Source of the DNA: Psychrobacillus sp. OK028
GTDB taxonomy: Bacteria; Bacillota; Bacilli; Bacillales_A; Planococcaceae
Length of the DNA stretch: 64,000 nt
Reading direction: 5' to 3'
Assembly: GCF_900103605.1 (NCBI RefSeq)
Contig: NZ_FNHY01000006.1
Coordinates: 1-64,000, forward strand
Position numbers and translations under genes: made by a program. Positions 58,701 through 64,000 of this stretch are shown here, in pieces. The first letter of the stretch is position 1, and each line of letters opens with the position of its first letter. The notes under the pieces are model-generated. The model saw only the letters and a program-made list of their open reading frames with translations. It had not been told where the DNA came from and did no database searches.

Positions 58701-59805
58701 TACAAAAGGGTTGGTTAAAACTAGCTACCCTGCAGATGATATCACCTTTTTGTTGAAGGATTTATCAGACGTTCAGATTGAGTCTTCTGTAGAATCTAGA
58801 GAACAGCTATTTCAAACAGGTAGTCATTACTCCGAAACCTTACCTATTGAAAAAAGACCGACCTCTGAATATACGGAGTTATATAACCAAGCTTTACTTG
58901 ATTCGTCAGATCATATAGCGCGATTAGTTGGGATATTATGTAGAAGAGTTAGACGATATGCAGGTACGGATGACGTCGTGATTGTTTCCCTTGCACGTGC
59001 AGGAAGTCCAATTGGGATATTAATGAAACGGTACGCAGAAAAATATTTGAAACTTAATTGGCCCCACTTTAGTATATCTATACTAAGAGGAAAAGGAATC
59101 GATGAAAAGGCTGTTCGTACCATTAGAGAGCTATATCCGAAAAGCCATATTCAGTTCGTTGATGGGTGGACAGGAAAAGGTGCTATTCAAAACGAGCTTA
59201 CGAAATCCATACAAAAGTTAAATGCAGCTTACGAATTGAGCTTAAATGATGACTTAGCCGTTTTAACTGATCCCGGCGAATGTGCAACATTATTTGCGAC
59301 AAGAGAAGATTTCCTCATTCCAAACGCTTGCTTGAACTCGACAGTATCCGGTTTAGTAAGCCGCACTGTTCTGAACAATGCATTTCAAGATGCAGATGAT
59401 TTCCACGGAGCTAAGTATTATGCGGAGCTAGAAGAAGTAGATGTATCCAATGAATTTATCGAAAATATATCCAGTCGATTTCATGAGCAGGAGCCTGTTA
59501 TAAATAAGCTTTTTAAAGAATTTCCCGTAACAAACGAACGAACTTGGAGAGGCATGCAAGAAGTAGAATCCATTGCACGAAAATTCTATAAAACCGCTGA
59601 TATTAGTAAAGTTAAGCCAAGTGTTGGAGAAACAACTAGAGTACTTTTAAGAAGAAAGCCTTATAAAATATTACTTAGTGATGATAAGCACCCATCCCTA
59701 CGTCATATACTGCTGCTATGCAATGAAAAAAATATCCCTATCGAAGTTGTGCCTGGGCTCTTTTACCTTGCCATTGGACTGATAGAATCGGAGGATCGAT
59801 TATGA
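58690..59805 (+). CDS. StiP-family protein (Ter module, PRTase-like)
   Basis: About 371 residues. Family hallmarks as I know them: YPADDITFLLKDLSDVQIE near the start, VVIVSLARAGSPIGILMKRYAE (about 97), FVDGWTGKGAIQNELTKSI (about 155), and GRxxxDADDFHGAKYY-type segment NAFQDADDFHGAKYY (about 235). Annotated in databases as cysteine protease StiP or as a Ter-associated PRTase; the VDGWTGKGA run looks like a PRPP-type loop. It works with the neighbouring TRSP protein. Start ATG 58690, 8 nt after AGAGAGG, overlapping the upstream stop by 11 nt. Confidence 0.82.
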   Translation: MKINTKGLVKTSYPADDITFLLKDLSDVQIESSVESREQLFQTGSHYSETLPIEKRPTSEYTELYNQALLDSSDHIARLVGILCRRVRRYAGTDDVVIVSLARAGSPIGILMKRYAEKYLKLNWPHFSISILRGKGIDEKAVRTIRELYPKSHIQFVDGWTGKGAIQNELTKSIQKLNAAYELSLNDDLAVLTDPGECATLFATREDFLIPNACLNSTVSGLVSRTVLNNAFQDADDFHGAKYYAELEEVDVSNEFIENISSRFHEQEPVINKLFKEFPVTNERTWRGMQEVESIARKFYKTADISKVKPSVGETTRVLLRRKPYKILLSDDKHPSLRHILLLCNEKNIPIEVVPGLFYLAIGLIESEDRL

Positions 59806-60608
59806 CCATCCTATTTGCAAGTGATTTAGATCGAACACTTATCTATAGTAAAAACTCACGAGGTCAAGAAGTGAGTGAAGAGGATTTTGCAGCTGTAGAA
59901 TGGATCGATGAAAAACCGACTGCATTCATGACTCATAAAGGTCTTCAGCTGTTTCAACAAATTGCTTCTTCTATTTCCTTTGTGCCTGTTACAACCAGAA
60001 CTGCAGAACAATACAATCGAGTTATAGGTCTATATCATAATGTAAAAAAACCTAAGTATGCGATTGTATCGAACGGCGCTGTCATTTTAGAGGACGGAAA
60101 GCCACTTGCAGAATGGTCCGATAAAGTAATCGCTCAGATGCAACAGAATAGCACTTCGATAGAGCATGTACTTCCACAATTGGATACCTATATAAAAAAT
60201 AAATTTGTGCTCAAAGTACTGCAAGCCGAATCATGGTTTGTCTACTTAATCATTGATGAACAAGCATTTTCCATCGAGGATTTTGAAAAACTTTCCCAAA
60301 TATTTTATCAGCAGGGCTTCACTCTCTCCCACCAAGGCAGAAAGGTATATATTATGCCTACTTGCATAAACAAATCGACTGCTCTTCAATTTGTAGCAGA
60401 GCGAATTGCGGCAACTACAGTTTATGCAGCTGGGGATTCCATGCTCGATTTTGATATGGTTTTAAATGCTGACCATGGCTTTATCCCTTCTCATGGAGAA
60501 GCAATCCATAAAGGCGGACACCTCCCCCCTAACATTTCTATCACAAAACGAGCTGGGGTCTTAGCAGGTGAAGAAATATTAAAAAAGGTTAGCGATTATT
60601 TGTTATAA
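59802..60608 (+). CDS. HAD-superfamily phosphatase of the Ter module
   Basis: A 268-residue Cof/MPGP-type HAD phosphatase. Motif I FASDLDRTLI (nucleophile Asp), motif II PVTTRTAEQ, a C2-type cap (about 85-190), the motif III Lys in NKSTAL and motif IV AAGDSMLDFDM. It would dephosphorylate a phosphorylated intermediate of the Ter biosynthetic route. ATGA overlap with the StiP gene. Start: ATG with GGAGGA upstream. Confidence 0.88.
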   Translation: MTILFASDLDRTLIYSKNSRGQEVSEEDFAAVEWIDEKPTAFMTHKGLQLFQQIASSISFVPVTTRTAEQYNRVIGLYHNVKKPKYAIVSNGAVILEDGKPLAEWSDKVIAQMQQNSTSIEHVLPQLDTYIKNKFVLKVLQAESWFVYLIIDEQAFSIEDFEKLSQIFYQQGFTLSHQGRKVYIMPTCINKSTALQFVAERIAATTVYAAGDSMLDFDMVLNADHGFIPSHGEAIHKGGHLPPNISITKRAGVLAGEEILKKVSDYLL

Positions 60609-60633
60609 TATGTATGAACAGGAGGGAAAGCCC

Positions 60634-62247
60634 ATGGTTAATTTAAATCCCATTAGGATAATGTCGTGGGATTCATCTAATACAGGTATATGGTTGAAAG
60701 ATTCTTTAGGAGACCCTTCGCACGTAAATGTAGACGGAGAGAACTTAACGTATCCTCAATTAGTTTGCCAGTACATTGGCATGACCTTAGATGATGATGA
60801 ATATTTCTCGATTCTGCATACACAAGTCAATGATTCCGCCGGAAAGCTAAGTATCCTGACTGGTGCACTTAATAAAGAAATTTCTGCCGAAAAACTAAGA
60901 TCCATCCATCAATTATTTGATTTGCATAGAAAAGAAAAGGGGCTCTCCCCTAGTCGGATGGTTGCCTTTTTAGATGGCTATTCGTTATTACCAACATCAA
61001 AAGATCCTGGTTTAAATAGACGAATCAGAACAGTTTTGATTGATCTTTTGAAAAAGCTACAACAAAGTTATACGGAGGGTACTCTCCACCATGAATATCG
61101 ACGAGTAACGACCGATCTCGTGAAATGGATCTTTAACCATGTCGAGCCTGCACTCAAAGAAATAGATTTCGTCCAGGGTCTTCCAGCTTTCCTTTGGTAC
61201 GGTACTGCAACTCCTAGCGAAAAGTGGTTTCTTACATATTTAGCTGACTTTGGATTCCATGTGGTAATTTTCAATCCAACCGATGAACCTTGGCCAAAAA
61301 CCTTCCTTTCAATTGAGGACGATCTTAGCTATCGTTTTCCAAAGGTTTCCCCGGATGTTAAACTATTACCAGATGAGATGCCTAAAATTGCGGGAACTGT
61401 TGCATTTAAGGCAACCCAGGAAATAAATGAGATTTTACATCATGATGATTCAGGTCTTTACAAGCCTTTCCAATTTAAATCATATTCTATCAACTCTATA
61501 CGCTTGAAAACCACGGAGGATGAGGCTTTCTTAATCTCTAAAGAAAGAGCGATGATTCGTCCACATTTCCAGGTCAGCAACAAGCAAGTGACAATTCCAG
61601 TGGTTTTCGCGAAACTATTAGGTATTGACCGAAATAGAAAGCGTTTTTGGAATAATGTTCATTCGTTAACAGAACGAGATGACACCCATGTAATTCGCCA
61701 ATTTCCTTTCACAAAAGAACAAAAAACGAATCCACTATTCCATTACCGAGATGCATTAAAAGCTGATGGTAAACTAGATCCTGAAAAGATGAGAACAGCC
61801 AATTGGTGGACGTACGATATGCTTCCACTTGGGACGCAAACTGTAATTGGTGAGACAATCGCTAAGCATGTTAATGAGCCTATACTCATCCGACAGTCCA
61901 ATGAAACAATAGAAGACTTGCAGTTATATGTATTCGCACAATCGATGGTTTTACCTAATTTTGTTATTCGTCTTTTACAAACATTCGATTACCCTCAATT
62001 TGTTCCTACGATATTTATTTACAACGAGGAAAAAGGTCCTGAACTATCAAGAGCTGATGCGAACGCACTTTGTATGATGCATCATCTAGGATTAGATATT
62101 ATTATCGTCAATCCGAAAGGACATCTTGATATAGAGAAATGGGTACAAGAAGGCACCTTCGATATTCACTTTATGGACGATCGAAGCTTTAATGAACCTT
62201 TTAAAGAACCAAGTGTAGTTCAGAAGATTTTCAAAAAATTTCTATAG
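60634..62247 (+). CDS. YceG-family protein (Ter module)
   Basis: About 537 residues, full-length for the YceG family. No catalytic motif is obvious; there are many Trp/Asp/Glu, long helical segments, WNNVHSLTERDDTHVIRQFPF and NWWTYDMLPLGTQTVIGETIA. In B. subtilis yceG lies between terC and the telA gene yceH, as here before telA. Its biochemical role is unknown to me. Start ATG 60634, 7 nt after GGAGGG; the ATG at 60610 has no ribosome site. Confidence 0.86.
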   Translation: MVNLNPIRIMSWDSSNTGIWLKDSLGDPSHVNVDGENLTYPQLVCQYIGMTLDDDEYFSILHTQVNDSAGKLSILTGALNKEISAEKLRSIHQLFDLHRKEKGLSPSRMVAFLDGYSLLPTSKDPGLNRRIRTVLIDLLKKLQQSYTEGTLHHEYRRVTTDLVKWIFNHVEPALKEIDFVQGLPAFLWYGTATPSEKWFLTYLADFGFHVVIFNPTDEPWPKTFLSIEDDLSYRFPKVSPDVKLLPDEMPKIAGTVAFKATQEINEILHHDDSGLYKPFQFKSYSINSIRLKTTEDEAFLISKERAMIRPHFQVSNKQVTIPVVFAKLLGIDRNRKRFWNNVHSLTERDDTHVIRQFPFTKEQKTNPLFHYRDALKADGKLDPEKMRTANWWTYDMLPLGTQTVIGETIAKHVNEPILIRQSNETIEDLQLYVFAQSMVLPNFVIRLLQTFDYPQFVPTIFIYNEEKGPELSRADANALCMMHHLGLDIIIVNPKGHLDIEKWVQEGTFDIHFMDDRSFNEPFKEPSVVQKIFKKFL

Positions 62248-62264
62248 AAATAGGGGGAAAAATA

Positions 62265-63341
62265 GTGGAGTTACAAAAATTAGAAATTGAACAACAAGAG
62301 CAGTTGATGGAAGAAAGCAATGATTTAAAAGCAAAGCTAAAACGTGATCCACAAGTATTACAGCTGGTCGCAAAAATTGACCCAAAAAACCAGGTTGGAT
62401 TATTAGAATTTGGTCGTGAGCCAGCAGATGAAATCTCCAAGTTTACTGGTCAGATTTTAAATACAATCAAGTCTAGCAGTATGGAAGAGTCGAGTGAACT
62501 ATTAAAGCAGCTAGGCAAGATTATGGATAAATTCGATAAAAAAGACTTTGTTCAAAAGCCATCTCTCTTCGGTAAAATCTTCAAACAAGGCGAAAAATTA
62601 ATTGAAAAGCTGTTCAATAAGTACCAAACAATGGGTGGCGAAATCGATAAAGTATTTGTAGAAATAACAAAATATGAAACAGAGATGAAAAAGTCTACTA
62701 CTACATTAGAAAATTTGTACGACCAAAATTTTAATTACTTTATGGAATTAGAAAAGTATATTGTAGCTGGCGAACTAAAGGTCAATCAGTTAAGACAACT
62801 TGTGCCTAACCTACAGCAAAAAGCTGAAAATGGAGACCAATTAGTACTGATGGAACTGAACTCTCTCCAAAATGCGATTGAGCTATTAGATCAACGTATT
62901 TATGATTTAGAAATGGCAAAACAGGTAGCCTACCAGTCAGCTCCACAAATTAGAATGCTACAACGAGGTAATACAAAGCTAATTGGTAAGATAAATTCAG
63001 CATTTGTAACGACTATTCCTATTTTTAAAACTGGACTGATCAATGCAATTTCCGCAAAAAGACAAAATCTTGTTGCACAGTCGATGAGCGAGCTAGATCG
63101 CAGAACAAACGAGATGCTACTTCGCAATGCCAATGACATCTCCAAGCAAAGCGTTGACATTGCAAGAATGTCCGGACAGCCAAGTATTAAAATTGAAACA
63201 ATTGAGCAAACGTGGGATACGATTATGCGTGGGATGACTGAAACTAAAGCGATTGAAGAAGAAAATCGTAAAATGAGAGAACAAGGTCGCCTTCGTTTAG
63301 AAGAATTACAAAAGAAATATGAAGATGGTCAAAGAAAGTAA
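62265..63341 (+). CDS. toxic anion resistance protein TelA
   Basis: A 358-residue, mostly alpha-helical protein of the TelA/YceH family. The first about 70 residues (DPQVLQLVAKIDPKNQVGLLEFGREPADEIS) and the C-terminal GLINAISAKRQNLVAQSMSELDRRTNEMLLRNA, then SGQPSIKIETIEQTWDTIMRGM, are highly typical. It is probably a coiled-coil partner of TerD at the membrane and gives tellurite and related resistance. The start is GTG, 8 nt after AGGGGG. It is 17 bp after yceG. Confidence 0.92.
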   Translation: MELQKLEIEQQEQLMEESNDLKAKLKRDPQVLQLVAKIDPKNQVGLLEFGREPADEISKFTGQILNTIKSSSMEESSELLKQLGKIMDKFDKKDFVQKPSLFGKIFKQGEKLIEKLFNKYQTMGGEIDKVFVEITKYETEMKKSTTTLENLYDQNFNYFMELEKYIVAGELKVNQLRQLVPNLQQKAENGDQLVLMELNSLQNAIELLDQRIYDLEMAKQVAYQSAPQIRMLQRGNTKLIGKINSAFVTTIPIFKTGLINAISAKRQNLVAQSMSELDRRTNEMLLRNANDISKQSVDIARMSGQPSIKIETIEQTWDTIMRGMTETKAIEEENRKMREQGRLRLEELQKKYEDGQRK

Positions 63342-63367
63342 TTTAAAATGGATGAGGGGGAAACATA

Positions 63368-63946
63368 ATGTCAGTTATTAACCTATCAAAAGGGCAAAAA
63401 ATTGATTTAACGAAAACGAATCCAGGATTAAAAAATGTCTTAGTTGGATTAGGTTGGGATACGAATAGATATAGTGGTGGAGAAGACTTTGATTTAGATG
63501 CTTCCGCTTTTATCGTAGACGCAAACGGAAAAGCCTTCAACGAAAAAAGCTTTATCTTTTATAATAATCTCCAAAGTGAAGAAGGTTCAGTTATCCACAC
63601 TGGGGATAACCGTACGGGAGATGGTGACGGTGATGATGAGCAACTGCTCGTTAAGTTACCAATTGTTCCGAACAATGTGCAAAAAGTTGTTTTCACTGTT
63701 ACCATTCACGATGCGGATCAACGAAAACAAAATTTCGGTCAAGTATCAAATGCTTTCATACGTATTGTTAATGAAGATACAAATGAAGAAATTGTCCGCT
63801 ATGACCTTGGTGAGGACTTCTCAATCGAAACGGCACTTGTAGTAGGAGAAATATACCGTCACAATAATGAGTGGAAATTCAATGCAATAGGAAGCGGATT
63901 CCAAGGCGGTTTAGCTTCTCTTATTACTGAATTTGGATTGAGCTAA
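63368..63946 (+). CDS. TerD-family stress protein (third copy)
   Basis: A 192-residue canonical Ter[31 protein letters not shown] and [20 protein letters not shown] show all three Ca-binding loops. C-terminal [23 protein letters not shown] is the same as in the copy at 55571. Last gene of the second Ter operon, 26 bp after telA. The start is ATG with GAGGGGG upstream. Confidence 0.92.
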   Translation: MSVINLSKGQKIDLTKTNPGLKNVLVGLGWDTNRYSGGEDFDLDASAFIVDANGKAFNEKSFIFYNNLQSEEGSVIHTGDNRTGDGDGDDEQLLVKLPIVPNNVQKVVFTVTIHDADQRKQNFGQVSNAFIRIVNEDTNEEIVRYDLGEDFSIETALVVGEIYRHNNEWKFNAIGSGFQGGLASLITEFGLS

Positions 63947-63957
63947 CCACCTATCCT

Positions 63958-63995
63958 AAAAAATCCCGAGTGTTCAAAAACACTCGGGATTTTTT
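63958..63995 (+). terminator. terminator of the second Ter operon
   Basis: Perfect stem AAATCCCGAGTGTT/AACACTCGGGATTT with loop CAAAA and long T-run; it closes the operon begun at 56264. Confidence 0.92.
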
Positions 63996-64000
63996 ATTAT

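Overview
The window reads as chromosomal DNA of a low-GC, endospore-forming member of the Bacillales (Bacillaceae or Planococcaceae; genus not resolved). Evidence is the A/T-rich sequence, strong AGGAGG-type ribosome binding sites, U-tailed hairpin terminators, and sporulation genes: a CdaS-type diadenylate cyclase, a YhcN/YlaJ-type spore lipoprotein and a CotG-like/CotH coat pair. No rRNA, tRNA, CRISPR array or intact transposase or integrase was seen.

Layout. (1) 1-1.9 kb: a quinone/electrophile stress unit with a truncated FMN reductase, a ring-cleaving dioxygenase and a MarR repressor with operator-like palindromes. (2) 1.9-4.2 kb: cdaS and a GMC oxidoreductase. (3) 4.6-7.8 kb: a LysR regulator, 3-hydroxybutyrate dehydrogenase and a GntP-type permease, probably a hydroxybutyrate uptake and oxidation unit. 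(4) 8.16-18.50 kb: an accessory island bracketed by two direct 121-bp repeats (117/121 identical by eye). Inside it, nearly every gene or gene pair is separated from the next by a copy of one palindromic repeat, most copies carrying a minus-strand terminator. The items are unrelated: membrane proteins, an inositol-phosphatase-like enzyme, a NUDIX hydrolase, a broken kinase, a CotG-like/CotH pair, an Xre repressor, an Mrr-like nuclease, a lipoprotein and a uridine-kinase-like protein. It looks like a gene-cassette array without a visible integrase. (5) 18.7-28.5 kb: a membrane-anchored trypsin-like protease, a large SF1 helicase with a small winged-helix partner, a DUF485/acetate-type symporter pair, a spore lipoprotein and an M20 amidohydrolase.

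(6) 28.6-52.4 kb: a large carbohydrate locus. It holds a secreted beta-propeller protein, a DUF4838-like glycosidase-type protein, a CE7 acetyl esterase, two FAD oxidoreductases, three Gfo/Idh/MocA dehydrogenases plus one Rossmann-less relative, a zinc-type alcohol dehydrogenase, a DapA-type aldolase, an SDR with an altered active site, a sugar isomerase, an ABC importer (binding protein and two permeases) and a YesL-type membrane protein. A divergent regulator with a degenerate GGDEF-like domain and a C-terminal winged helix lies in the middle. A 9-bp box, TGTCTTTAA, recurs at its own promoter, at the divergent catabolic operon and between the importer operon and yesL. The logic is import of an acetylated or oxidised sugar, deacetylation, NAD/FAD oxidation and aldol cleavage. 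The actual sugar cannot be read from the sequence.

(7) 53-64 kb: an EamA exporter and an esterase, then a complete-looking Ter stress module. It has two TerD proteins behind an ECF-sigma-like promoter, then a second operon with a CitE-like lyase, a TRSP-type phosphoribosyltransferase, a StiP-family protein, a HAD phosphatase, YceG, TelA and a third TerD, closed by a strong terminator.
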